Shown here: positions 25,014 through 32,787 of the stretch, one piece after another
Numbering within the stretch: the stretch's first letter is position 1
Layout: every line of letters starts with the position of its first letter
Origin: Frankia sp. RB7
GTDB taxonomy: Bacteria; Pseudomonadota; Alphaproteobacteria; Rhizobiales; Xanthobacteraceae
Direction of reading: 5' to 3'
Assembly (NCBI GenBank): GCA_030403585.1
Contig: JAUEPE010000040.1
Coordinates: forward strand, 1 to 57,056
DNA: 57,056 nucleotides
Notes under the pieces: model-generated
The model's database searches: none
What the model was told of the DNA's origin: nothing
The model's input: the letters and a program-made list of their open reading frames with translations, nothing else
Made by a program: the position numbers and the translations under genes

Positions 25014-26228
25014 TCAGCCGTTGCGGCCGTAGCTCAGGAGCCCGCCGGTCGTCTTCGGCGGATGGGCGCGAAGGGCCTCCTCGTTCGGCTCAGTGCCCCA
25101 GCCGGGCCGATCCGGAATGACGAGATGGCCGTTCTGAATCTCCGGCTCGTGTGTGAATAGTTCGCGGTCCCACGCCAGACGGTCGATGTCGATTTCCATG
25201 ATGCGCAGGTTCGGCACCGCCGCGCAAAAATGCGCGTTCATCATCGAGCAGAGATGGCCGTAGAAATTATGCGGCGCGACATTGACCTCAAAGGCTTCCG
25301 CGGCTGAAGCGATCTTCATCGACTGCCAGACGCCGTTCCAGGGTGTGTCGATGATCGCCACATCCATCGCCTGCTCCTGGAAATAGGGCAGGAATTCGCG
25401 CAGGCCCAATAGCGTCTCGCAGGACGAGATCGGATGCGGACTCTGCCTGCGGATATAGCCGAGGGCTTGCGGGTTGAAGCTGTCGATCTCGATCCAGAAC
25501 ATGTCGAGGTCGGCGATCGTGCGCAGAATCTTCAGATAGCCTTCGGTCTTGGCGTTGAAATTGCAGTCGAGCAGGATGTCGACGTCGGGACCCGCGCCGT
25601 CGCGGATCGCTTCCAGATGCATGCGCAGGTCGCGCAGGATCTTGCGGTCGACATTGATTTCGGGCGCAAAGGGCGAGCCGAAGCCGGGCCGCCAGCCGGT
25701 CGGCTTGCCGTCATCATAGGAAAAGATGTTGGTCTTGAGCGCGGTGAACTTCTTCTCGCGCACCTCGCGGCCCATCGCTTTGACGCCGTCGAGGTTTTCG
25801 ATCGGCGGCTTGTACCAGGACGGATGATTGATCCGCCAGGTCGCGCAGTGCGACCAGTAGACCCGGACACGATCGCGGATCTTGCCGCCGAGGAGTTCGT
25901 AGCACGGGACGCCCAGGCATTTCGCTTTGGCATCGAGCAACGCATTTTCGATCGCGCCGAGCGCTTGCGCTACGACACCGCTGGCCGCAGGGCGCGTAGC
26001 AGCGAACAGCTCGGCGTAGATGCGCTCGTGCTGAAAGACGTTTTGCCCGATCACGCGGGCGGAGAGGCGCTGGATCGCCGCACCAACGCCAGGCGAGCCA
26101 AAGCCCTCGTCGAACTCGCTCCAGCCGACGATGCCGTCTTCCGTCGTCACCTTGACGAAGTGATAGTTTCTCCAGCCGGCGTCGCAGGCGAGGATTTCGA
26201 GACTTGTTGCTTTTGATGATTTTGTCAT
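25014..26228 (-). CDS. Mandelate racemase/muconate lactonizing enzyme family protein
   Basis: A 404-residue enolase-superfamily enzyme. The barrel metal ligands are seen as Asp in ILLDCNFN, Glu in FWIEIDS and Glu in SSCETL; a Lys in ALKTN is a candidate catalytic base. Members abstract a proton alpha to a carboxylate, mostly of sugar acids or cycloisomerise lactones. The position of the ATG at 26228 is the first plausible start, and the family-like N-terminus follows. It converges on the small membrane protein gene with a 2-nt gap. The exact substrate cannot be read; a galactarate-type dehydratase or a cycloisomerase are both possible. Confidence 0.8.
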   Translation of the reverse strand: MTKSSKATSLEILACDAGWRNYHFVKVTTEDGIVGWSEFDEGFGSPGVGAAIQRLSARVIGQNVFQHERIYAELFAATRPAASGVVAQALGAIENALLDAKAKCLGVPCYELLGGKIRDRVRVYWSHCATWRINHPSWYKPPIENLDGVKAMGREVREKKFTALKTNIFSYDDGKPTGWRPGFGSPFAPEINVDRKILRDLRMHLEAIRDGAGPDVDILLDCNFNAKTEGYLKILRTIADLDMFWIEIDSFNPQALGYIRRQSPHPISSCETLLGLREFLPYFQEQAMDVAIIDTPWNGVWQSMKIASAAEAFEVNVAPHNFYGHLCSMMNAHFCAAVPNLRIMEIDIDRLAWDRELFTHEPEIQNGHLVIPDRPGWGTEPNEEALRAHPPKTTGGLLSYGRNG

Positions 26229-26474
26229 GTCGCTCCCTGTCGCCCGGCCGGGCGTTGTTGGTTTTGTGTCCCGGTCGCAAGCCCGAGCCCAGCCACAATT
26301 GTTAGGCTAACCACCGACGGCCGTGAAGCCTGCAAGCACTTGGCCGGGCGTCGATTTTCGGTCGTGTAGCGGAAAACCCGTAGAATCCGGGTGATCATGA
26401 TGTTTCTTGGGATCGTCCCGAAATTGCGCCAAACCCAGACTTTTTTGGCCACAATCGGAACCGATCAAGGGAGC

Positions 26475-26585
26475 ATGCAGTTCTTAGCCATGATTTCGGT
26501 TCTGGCGCTCCTCACGATCAGCGGAGCCGCCGTTTCCGATCGGTTTCTGACAGCCGATCAGCACGTCGCGCAAGGGGTGGAGTAG
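26475..26585 (+). CDS. Possible small secreted or membrane peptide
   Basis: A 36-residue frame, MQFLAMISVLALLTISGAA followed by a short polar tail, looks like a signal or single membrane segment. AAGGGAG precedes the ATG but only 1 nt away; an in-frame ATG at 26391 has no better site. Codon choice is compatible with a real gene. Low certainty. Confidence 0.3.
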   Translation: MQFLAMISVLALLTISGAAVSDRFLTADQHVAQGVE

Positions 26586-26626
26586 CGCGCACGGGCGAGG
26601 GTGCTTTTGTCTTTGGGGAGACAACG

Positions 26627-26728
26627 ATGCTTTCGGTAGACCAGTTCTTGCGGTTCATCAGCGTGCCGGCCGTGTTCGCGGCCTTCGTCATCGCGTCGCA
26701 GATCTCGGCAGCGCTGTCGCCGCTCTAA
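26627..26728 (+). CDS. Possible 33-residue hydrophobic microprotein
   Basis: A frame of 33 residues (MLSVDQFLRFISVPAVFAAF, then VIASQISAALSPL) with GGGGAG 6 nt upstream of its ATG. It could be a single membrane helix. Its stop codon overlaps the stop codon of the convergent Nramp gene. No family recognised; size and lack of comparison keep confidence low. Confidence 0.35.
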   Translation: MLSVDQFLRFISVPAVFAAFVIASQISAALSPL

Positions 26729-27975
26729 CCGGTCGCGGACGAGCCGAGCAAAGCCAGAACGGCCAGCGCCATCAGCGCGGTGCCGAGCCAGCCCAGCGTG
26801 ACGAGCCACGAGCGGGCCTTGAAGCGCCCCATGATGGTCCCGTTCGAGACGATCAACATCATCATCGCCATGATCGGGACCGCGACGATGCCGTTGAGCA
26901 CGGCGCTCCACACCAGCATGTGGATCGCGCTGATGCCGGTGAACCCGAGGCCGAAGCCGATGATGGTCGCGGCCGCGATGATGGTGTAGAAGCCGACCGC
27001 CTTTTCCGGCCTTGCCTCCAGCGTGGCGGGCCAGCCGAAGACTTCCGCGACGCCGTAAGCCGCCGAGCCCGCCAGCACCGGGATCGCCAAAAGTCCCGTG
27101 CCGATGATGCCGAGTGCGAACAGGGCGAAGGTGAAGTCGCCGGCGAGCGGCCGCAGCGCTTCGGCCGCCTCGGTTGCCGAATTGATTTCGGTGACGCCGT
27201 TGGCGTTCAGCACCGCGGCCGTCGTCAGGATGATGAAGAAGGCGATGCCGTTCGACAGCAGCATGCCGAAAATGGTGTCGGCCTTGATGCGCGCGAGCTC
27301 GGGGTCGCCGCCGCGCTGCGTCTCCTCGCGTAGCGGCCGGTCACGCTTGCCCTGGTTCATCTCCTCGACCTCCTGCGAGGCCTGCCAGAAGAACAGATAG
27401 GGGCTGATGGTGGTGCCGAGGACCGCGACCACCATCATCAAATAATCGGCGTTGACGGTCGCCTTCGGCCACACCGTGGCAAGCAGCGCCGTGCTCCACG
27501 GGATGTTCACGGTGAAGGCGGTCGCGACATAGGCAAACAGCGTCAGCGTCAAGAATTTCAGCACCGGCGCATAGCGACGATAGGGCAGGAAGACCTGGAG
27601 GATGGTCGAGCCGGCCGCGAAGATCAGCGCGTGCTCGTGGTTGAGCCCGCCGACGACCAGCGAGAGCGCTTCCGCCATCGCGGCGATGTCGGCGGCGATG
27701 TTGAAGGTGTTGGCGGCAACGAGCAGCGCGACGAGCCCCAGCACCAGCCAACGCGGTGCGATCTCCATCACGTTGGCGGCCAACCCCTTGCCGGTGACCC
27801 GGCCGATCTGCGCGCTGACGAGCTGGATCGCGATCATGAACGGCAGGGTCAGGAATATCGTCCAGAGCAGCCCGTAGCCGAATTGCGCGCCGGCCTGAGA
27901 ATAGGTGGCGATGCCGGACGGATCGTCGTCGGCCGCGCCGGTGATCAGGCCGGGACCGAGCCGCTGCAGCAGCAT
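26725..27975 (-). CDS. Divergent Nramp-family metal transporter
   Basis: A 416-residue inner-membrane transporter with about 11 membrane segments and the Nramp fold. The first membrane segment has DDDPSGIATY where Mn/Fe Nramps have DPGN, and the sixth has SPYLFFWQASQE where they have MPH, so the metal site lacks the usual Asn and the metal-selecting Met. It therefore belongs to a non-canonical clade and may prefer a metal other than Mn or Fe. ATG 27975 has no clear ribosome-binding site; the frame stays open upstream for about 30 hydrophilic residues without an ATG, so the true start may be an alternative codon. Convergent with a possible microprotein gene. Confidence 0.78.
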   Translation of the reverse strand: MLLQRLGPGLITGAADDDPSGIATYSQAGAQFGYGLLWTIFLTLPFMIAIQLVSAQIGRVTGKGLAANVMEIAPRWLVLGLVALLVAANTFNIAADIAAMAEALSLVVGGLNHEHALIFAAGSTILQVFLPYRRYAPVLKFLTLTLFAYVATAFTVNIPWSTALLATVWPKATVNADYLMMVVAVLGTTISPYLFFWQASQEVEEMNQGKRDRPLREETQRGGDPELARIKADTIFGMLLSNGIAFFIILTTAAVLNANGVTEINSATEAAEALRPLAGDFTFALFALGIIGTGLLAIPVLAGSAAYGVAEVFGWPATLEARPEKAVGFYTIIAAATIIGFGLGFTGISAIHMLVWSAVLNGIVAVPIMAMMMLIVSNGTIMGRFKARSWLVTLGWLGTALMALAVLALLGSSATG

Positions 27976-28301
27976 CGGAGCGGACTTCGTCGGTGCGTCC
28001 GCGCGGTCGTGCTTGGTCGGGCGATGTTGTTGCGATCGGTTGGACAGGGTTTTCTTTCCGAAATTGCGAAGTCAAAGCCTAAGCGCGATCATAGCCGGAA
28101 AGTTCCACGGCCGGCCAGCAGCGGCGATGCGCGTGATTGTAGCGTGGTACCATTGCAAACGTTCGCCGCATCCGGCGCCGTCACAGGCCCGCGGGATTTC
28201 ATTTGCCGCGGTCTAGCCTCGCTTCAAGACAAGGCCGTGACCCCGCTCGCGGCGGCGCGCGACGCCCTTGCGAAAAACACGCCAGGATTGTAGGGAGCGT
28301 C

Positions 28302-28517
28302 ATGAACCATTGCCTGACGCCGACCAAGGTCGCCCCGCTTGCCGCGGATCAAGCAGCGATGCTGATGCGCGGCGGCTATCTGCTGCTCCGCGGCGCCGTG
28401 CGCGAAGCCTGGCGCGAGCCGTTGCAGGCTGGGATTTTGGAACGGCTGCCGACCGACGACGTTTCTCGTTTCAGCAAAACGAGGAATGGCCCGAGGAATG
28501 ACCCATGGATAATCTGA
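28302..28517 (+). CDS. Hypothetical protein, possibly a fragment
   Basis: A 71-residue frame beginning MNHCLTPTKV with AGGGAG upstream. The segment MRGGYLLLRGAV resembles the N-terminal strand of 2-oxoglutarate-dioxygenase-like proteins such as PhyH, but the rest is missing and the last residues look out of frame. It overlaps the next gene by 13 bases. Either a small protein or a decayed gene start. Confidence 0.45.
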   Translation: MNHCLTPTKVAPLAADQAAMLMRGGYLLLRGAVREAWREPLQAGILERLPTDDVSRFSKTRNGPRNDPWII

Positions 28518-28678
28518 CCAAACGCGCGCAGCCCGACCGCAGCAAGATCAACATGCACGAGGCTTACGAGGTCAAATACTGGACCCACGCGCTCGGCGTA
28601 TCGAAAGAACAGCTGCAAAAGGCCGTCGACAAGGTCGGCAATTCGGCCGCCGCCGTCCGCAAGGAGCTCGCGGCCTGA
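28505..28678 (+). CDS. DUF3606 domain-containing small protein
   Basis: A 57-residue protein. The pattern PDRSKINMHEAYEVKYW, then a short hydrophobic helix and VDKVGNSAAAVRKEL matches DUF3606 (a common rhizobial and Burkholderia small protein), with the conserved D-R-S-x-I-N, YE-V-x-YW and Gly-Ser-Ala-Ala. GAGGA is 8 nt upstream of the ATG. The function is unknown. It overlaps the upstream fragment by 13 bases. Confidence 0.8.
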   Translation: MDNLTKRAQPDRSKINMHEAYEVKYWTHALGVSKEQLQKAVDKVGNSAAAVRKELAA

Positions 28679-28755
28679 GACGGCCCACCGGGCGCCCCGT
28701 CAAGCGGCACATGTAATCATCAAGCCCGGCCTACGATGGACGTCCAGCTTTCGTG

Positions 28756-28941
28756 CTACTTGATGCTGACGAACATGCCCCAGGCGGCAGCGAGCGCAGC
28801 ACCGGTGAAGACGACCACCGGATTGTCGCAGAAGGTGCTGCCGTAGCTGCATACGTTCGAGCCGAACTGGCCGAGCTCGTGATGGCTCGCGGAGTAGAAC
28901 AGTCCTGACAGTCCCAGCAATGCGGCGGCGACGTAATACAT
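28756..28941 (-). CDS. Small two-helix membrane protein
   Basis: A 61-residue hydrophobic protein starting MYYVAAALLGL, with two probable membrane helices and a central polar loop containing two Cys (NVCSYGSTFC). AAGGAG precedes the start region. No family recognised. Confidence 0.55.
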   Translation of the reverse strand: MYYVAAALLGLSGLFYSASHHELGQFGSNVCSYGSTFCDNPVVVFTGAALAAAWGMFVSIK

Positions 28942-29198
28942 CGCGCATCTCTCCTTGGAACGCGTGTGTGCCAGCATGGCGCGGAGACATTTCATTCCGC
29001 CGAATCCGCTTCGTTGCATTCGATTAAAGTTTGACCCCTTGGGTAAATTCTGAGCCCGATCGCAGCCGCGATTGAACCTGCATCCTCTCCGGTGACACCA
29101 AGGCAAGCAGAGCCATTGCCATGGCTGCCGGGGCCCGGCCGCCTGATCGGTCATACGGTCCGGGCATCGGCAGCCCGGCCTGACCAACGGATGTTTGC

Positions 29199-29459
29199 AT
29201 GAGCCCCGCGCTCGATCTCCTCTATCGCTTCGCTGCGATCGGGATCAGCATCTATTGCGCCCGCAAGGCCTGGTACGGCTTTGTCGAGCGAAAGATCCTG
29301 TTCGTCAGCGATGATTGGCTGGACTGGTCGCGCTGGTCGCGGCAGGAATTTGACCGCGACACCATGCCGATCCGCTACTGGATGCAGATGGTCGGCACGG
29401 CCTTCGCCGCGCTGCTATGCCTTGTCGGTGCGATCATCGGGTGGCAGCCGAATGTCTGA
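29199..29459 (+). CDS. Small membrane protein, hypothetical
   Basis: An 86-residue protein with two membrane segments (about residues 5-22 and 64-82) and a Trp-rich middle (DDWLDWSRWSRQEFDRD). The start at 29199 follows a possible but weak ribosome-binding site. Function unknown. Confidence 0.6.
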   Translation: MSPALDLLYRFAAIGISIYCARKAWYGFVERKILFVSDDWLDWSRWSRQEFDRDTMPIRYWMQMVGTAFAALLCLVGAIIGWQPNV

Positions 29460-29470
29460 GCATCCGCATG

Positions 29471-29515
29471 GCCTGGGGTCAGCGAGGCTCGGATCAGCAA
29501 GCCTGGGATCAGCGC
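29471..29515 (+). repeat. Three imperfect 15-bp tandem repeats
   Basis: GCCTGGGGTCAGCGA, GGCTCGGATCAGCAA and GCCTGGGATCAGCGC are consecutive 15-bp units sharing the core GGNTCAGC. They lie just after the stop of the membrane protein gene and before a convergent gene. Confidence 0.6.
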
Positions 29516-29521
29516 GACGGT

Positions 29522-29716
29522 TCACATCCACACGATCGGTGAGAATTTCAGTCCTCGACTGACGATCTCGTCCTTCAGGCGTTCGGCGCGGTCCTTTGCC
29601 GCCGGGCCGACGAGACGGTATCTGTTTCCGAGCGCCTTGTCGGCATCGACCTGATGCCGAATGGCGTCGTAGAGGCGCAACACGCTTTGGTCGGTGAGGT
29701 GTTCGAAATCGTCCAT
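29522..29716 (-). CDS. Small hypothetical protein
   Basis: A 64-residue helical protein beginning MDDFEHLTDQSVLRLYD. The ATG at 29716 is chosen over a TTG at 29725. It is charged and probably cytoplasmic. No family recognised. Confidence 0.55.
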   Translation of the reverse strand: MDDFEHLTDQSVLRLYDAIRHQVDADKALGNRYRLVGPAAKDRAERLKDEIVSRGLKFSPIVWM

Positions 29717-29845
29717 CGAGGACAACGCGGAGGCGACCGCATTGTTCGCTCAGTCCGCGAAACAGGTTTGAAACAGTCCTGAAACCAGATCGTCCTGAAC
29801 GCCTTCGCCGTTCGCCCCGACCAACGGAGCGAAAAGGAGATCATC

Positions 29846-29950
29846 ATGATCCAGGTCGGTTCGAAGGAAGAAGTCGCGTTGCTGTTGGCGCTGTTCGGGA
29901 CCCGTACCCAGCCCGTCAGGAAGCCGAAGCAGAAGCCGCAGCAAAACTGA
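29846..29950 (+). CDS. Possible 34-residue basic protein
   Basis: A frame MIQVGSKEEVALLLALFGTR followed by a Lys/Pro/Gln tail (34 residues). AAGGAG lies 6 nt before the ATG. It is 12 nt upstream of the next gene, with which it may be co-transcribed. No similarity known. Confidence 0.4.
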   Translation: MIQVGSKEEVALLLALFGTRTQPVRKPKQKPQQN

Positions 29951-29962
29951 GATTGCGAACCC

Positions 29963-30211
29963 ATGCCGGGTTTGGCCGATTGCCTGAGCTTTCTGCGTTT
30001 GCTGATTGCGCGAAGAGATCCGAAGGGCATCCCGCTGGCGATGAGCGCCATCGACGATTATCTCGCGATGGCGCCGGTCAGCGCACGCAGCCGCGGCCTG
30101 CGCGTGCTCCAGCAGGACGCGCTCGAGCTGCATGTGACGTCGGTCGGCGTGCAGCGCTCGTTTGCCGAGACGGTGGACGCGTACATCGAGCGGAAGCTGG
30201 CGGAGCAGTAG
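29963..30211 (+). CDS. Small hypothetical protein
   Basis: An 82-residue protein starting MPGLADCLSFLRLLIAR and continuing with a helical, Arg-rich part. Not recognised. It follows a possible 34-residue gene closely on the same strand. Confidence 0.5.
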   Translation: MPGLADCLSFLRLLIARRDPKGIPLAMSAIDDYLAMAPVSARSRGLRVLQQDALELHVTSVGVQRSFAETVDAYIERKLAEQ

Positions 30212-30245
30212 GGGCTCAGGCTGCTGCTCTGGTTCCCCCGAAAGC

Positions 30246-30261
30246 TGGCATCGCTCTTGCT
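30246..30261 (+). promoter_or_regulatory. Probable sigma-54 (RpoN) promoter
   Basis: TGGCATC, four bases, TTGCT, with GG at 30247-30248 and GC at 30259-30260 exactly 10 bases apart. Two mismatches to the consensus. It ends 57 nt before the ATG at 30319, almost the same distance as the site at 24642 from its gene. Confidence 0.5.
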
Positions 30262-30318
30262 GATCCAGGTCTTAATCACGGTCCGGCCCATCGGGCCGTT
30301 TCAGATTGAGGCGATCAC

Positions 30319-30567
30319 ATGCAGACAACGTCCCGTTTCGAAGCGACCGCGCTCCACGCTCTCATTTCCGACCTGCGCTGGCGGATCCAGATGCTCGACA
30401 GCGACATCGCCGAGGAGGAGCGCAATGCCGGCAATGCCGACCCCGGCAGCCCCACTTATTCGATGCTGGCCCTGAATTTGCGCTCGCGCAGGGACAATCT
30501 GCGGGCATCGATCGCCATGCTGCAGGGACGGGAAGAGCGCGCGGCGGAGCTGTCGCACGCTGCGTGA
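30319..30567 (+). CDS. Small coiled-coil-like hypothetical protein
   Basis: An 82-residue charged, helical protein (LISDLRWRIQMLDSDIAEEE, later LRSRRDNLRASIAML). The periodicity suggests a short helical hairpin. It sits behind a probable RpoN promoter. No family recognised. Confidence 0.55.
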   Translation: MQTTSRFEATALHALISDLRWRIQMLDSDIAEEERNAGNADPGSPTYSMLALNLRSRRDNLRASIAMLQGREERAAELSHAA

Positions 30568-30722
30568 GCGGCTTTCGCGCTCTTCTGATCAAGGGGGCTC
30601 CGTTAGGAACTTCCTGTTTCGAATCCGAATTGACGATGTGGCCGGTCCGCCCGCCGACCGACCGGCCTGGAATGGCGGCTCCGGCGCCCATGCCCCCCGT
30701 GGCGCCGGGGCCGCTTCCACGT

Positions 30723-30808
30723 TTGACACGTCGGGCAAAACACCGGCACAATGGCATCATCGGAAAAGTTGGTTCAGCCCGCGCGGGGACATCCGCCGCG
30801 GGCTTTTT
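30723..30808 (+). ncRNA. Mini transcription unit, copy 1 (candidate small RNA)
   Basis: TTGACA (30723-30728), 18 bases, CACAAT (30747-30752), then about 50 nt ending in a GC-rich hairpin AGCCCGCGCGG ... CCGCCGCGGGCT and a T-run (30776-30808). The same arrangement recurs at 32242 and 34217. With copy 2 it also shares upstream text (GGAATGGCGGCTCCGGCGCC from 30669) and the downstream text GCGGACAGACGCG. The gene-free stretch 30568-30860 is otherwise empty. Confidence 0.5.
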
Positions 30809-30860
30809 CGCGGACAGACGCGCGGCGGAATCGTTCAGAACTATTCTTGTAGTGTTTCTG

Positions 30861-32042
30861 TCATGACGCAATCGTCGGACCCGTGTAGAGACGTGGGAAC
30901 CAACGATCGACAATTGCCAGAGGAAATCCCAGGCGAACGGTCGAGCGCGATGTCGGTGAGACCAGGAAACCCTTTTCAATAAGAGAGTTGAGCATCGTTC
31001 TGGCGTGGCGTTCTTGATAGCCAGTGAGCTCAGGTGCTTTGCCGCGTGAGAACTCTCCCGCAAGTAGGGCCTCGCGAAGGAGCGACCAGCTTCGCTTCGG
31101 GAGGCGATCAGCGCGCGTTTCCTCCTCACACCAGATCTCCATACGTCGCTGGAGCTCGGCGGGCTCAAATAGTGATTCCATGAAAACCACCTGATCCACG
31201 CAGCTTGTGAGGAAGAACGTGCAGAATTCCACGAGGCCTGCTTGAGTCAGGTTACCTCGACCGTCGAGGTCGCCACGGCGCGGCTCGTCGGCGGCTTGAA
31301 GGGCTGCTTTGTATTTGTCTACAGCGCGAGCGAGGCCACGCGAGATCGACCAAAGGCTGGAGCCGATACCCAACTCCTTGAGGAAGGCGTGTGAGAAGAG
31401 ACGTGCTACGCGGCCATTACCGTCCGCAAACGGGTGGATCCACAACAAGCGGTGGTGTGAAGCTCCTACGCCGATGATGCGTTGGATATTTGGAAGCCTT
31501 GTATTGCCGTAAGCGGAGGCGAAGCGTTCAATCAGAGGGCCGAGGTCATTTGGAGCGGGGGCGATGTGATACCCAACCTTGACGTTGATTTTTCTCAGTT
31601 CGCCGGGGACGACTTTCTTTTCCTTTCCCGACTTCGGGTCTTTGACGATCAGAAGTTCGGGAGGGAGTTGCTGGCAGAACTCTTTATGGACCCAAAGGAT
31701 GAACTCTTCGGACGTTGAGGGGGCGGGGGACTGCCCAAGGTCGATCTTCCGCTGCACATCGATGTGTGCGCGGGCCTCAAGTTGAAGATTCCGTTTCTCG
31801 GGTTCGGTGCTGTAGTCCCCGGCCAGGGCGCGGTCGATGTCGACCGGATGGGTGTGGTGGCCTTCGATGAGGTTGCTGTAGTAGCAGTTCATTGATCGGA
31901 CCAGATCGCCAATGCCTTCTTGAATGAGTGGATGGAGGCGGCCTGCCAGGGCATTACTCCTGGCAACGAGATCAGTGGCCAGGTCCGAAAGCGACTTCCT
32001 TTCCTCTGGGAAAAGAGGTTCCATTGACGTGGGCGAGGTCAT
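30861..32042 (-). CDS. Fic family protein (predicted AMPylase)
   Basis: A 393-residue Fic-domain protein. The catalytic motif is HPFADGNGRVARLF. An inhibitory-helix motif SNLIEG near the N-terminus fits class II Fic proteins that block their own AMP transfer through Glu. A C-terminal helical wing (about residues 300-393) resembles a winged helix. The start MTSPTSMEP at 32042 is used; a longer frame reaching 32279 reads antisense through repeat copy 2. By eye the gene is less G+C-rich than its neighbours, and it is bracketed by direct repeats, which suggests acquisition. Its targets are unknown; no antitoxin partner (FicA-like) is adjacent. Confidence 0.85.
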   Translation of the reverse strand: MTSPTSMEPLFPEERKSLSDLATDLVARSNALAGRLHPLIQEGIGDLVRSMNCYYSNLIEGHHTHPVDIDRALAGDYSTEPEKRNLQLEARAHIDVQRKIDLGQSPAPSTSEEFILWVHKEFCQQLPPELLIVKDPKSGKEKKVVPGELRKINVKVGYHIAPAPNDLGPLIERFASAYGNTRLPNIQRIIGVGASHHRLLWIHPFADGNGRVARLFSHAFLKELGIGSSLWSISRGLARAVDKYKAALQAADEPRRGDLDGRGNLTQAGLVEFCTFFLTSCVDQVVFMESLFEPAELQRRMEIWCEEETRADRLPKRSWSLLREALLAGEFSRGKAPELTGYQERHARTMLNSLIEKGFLVSPTSRSTVRLGFPLAIVDRWFPRLYTGPTIAS

Positions 32043-32109
32043 TTTTTGCCGCTTTCTTTGCCGGGTATAGCAGATATAAATCAATGGCTTAATTATAGAT
32101 GGATCCTTA

Positions 32110-32385
32110 GAATTGCCGGTTATTTTGCCGGTTTCATTGCCGGTTGGCAACTGGCTGAATTTCGGAGGAGAACGGGAAAGACGGCTTGGAATGGCGGCTC
32201 CGGCGCCCAAGCCCACGTCCTGCGCCGGAGCCGTTCTCGCGTTGACACGTCGGGCAAAACACCGGCACAATGGCATCATCGAAAAGTTCGGTTCAGCCCG
32301 CGCGGAGAAATCTGCCGCGGGCTTTTTTGCGCGGACAGACGCGAAACGCTAAACAGGAATTGCCGGGCTATTTGCCGGTTTCATT
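32110..32385. repeat. Direct repeat pair flanking mini-unit copy 2
   Basis: Two 29-bp segments (32110-32138 and 32357-32385), both starting GAATTGCCGG and ending TTTGCCGGTTTCATT, match at 25 of 29 positions. One lies in the Fic promoter region, the other in front of the glyoxalase-like gene. Between them is repeat copy 2. Confidence 0.65.
32242..32328 (+). ncRNA. Mini transcription unit, copy 2 (candidate small RNA)
   Basis: TTGACA (32242-32247), 18 bases, CACAAT (32266-32271), then a short transcript with a conserved GGCATCATCG start and a terminator hairpin with six T residues (32295-32328). It is nearly identical to copy 1 over the whole unit. The strong T-run makes this the best terminator of the three. 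Confidence 0.5.
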
Positions 32386-32397
32386 CGGAGTGGACGC

Positions 32398-32787
32398 ATG
32401 AGCCCTTCCGGCGCCTTGATCGCGATCCTGCCGTGCAATGACCTTGACGCGTCGGAGCGATTCTACAATCGGCTGGGCTTTACGCGCCCGGACGGCGAAA
32501 GGCCTGCTGCGGGAGAGCCCGACACCTATCGCATGCTGTCGAATGCGAAGGGCGGATACCTCCATCTGACCGACGCGGTCGAGGGATGGCTGACGCCGGG
32601 CCAAAACCCTTTCGGGCTCTATCTCTACCTCGAGGATGTCGACGCTGCGGCGCGCGAATTTCAGCAATCGCCCGACGACAAGCCGTGGGGGATGTACGAG
32701 TTTGCGCTCTCCGATCCGGACGAGACGCTGGTCCGTGTCGGTTGGCCGACCCGTCTCCGCGCCGGCGCGACAGACGCGAAACGTTAA
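32398..32787 (+). CDS. VOC (glyoxalase/bleomycin-resistance) family protein
   Basis: A 129-residue vicinal-oxygen-chelate fold protein. It begins with IAILPCNDLDASERFYNRLG, a typical strand-helix opening, followed by GGYLHLTD and ends with FALSDPDETLVRVGWP. Such proteins bind a metal or a ligand such as bleomycin. GGAG precedes the ATG. The gene is flanked by 19-bp direct repeats (GACAGACGCGAAACG and TTAA or CTAA) at 32334-32352 and 32769-32787. The actual ligand is unknown. Confidence 0.8.
   Translation: MSPSGALIAILPCNDLDASERFYNRLGFTRPDGERPAAGEPDTYRMLSNAKGGYLHLTDAVEGWLTPGQNPFGLYLYLEDVDAAAREFQQSPDDKPWGMYEFALSDPDETLVRVGWPTRLRAGATDAKR

Noticed and set aside
28756..29187. Long minus-strand frame of 143 codons
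   Set aside because: The upstream two thirds are Cys/Arg-rich nonsense; the real gene is the 61-residue membrane protein from 28941.
30306..30866. Long plus-strand frame over mini-unit copy 1
   Set aside because: Runs out of phase over the real 30319 gene and then through the repeat and terminator; the LTRRAKHRHN-like peptide is better explained as read-through of a non-coding repeat.
32113..32352. Plus-strand frame over mini-unit copy 2
   Set aside because: The shared peptide with copies 1 and 3 follows the DNA repeat, including its terminator; no ribosome-binding site and no plausible protein design.
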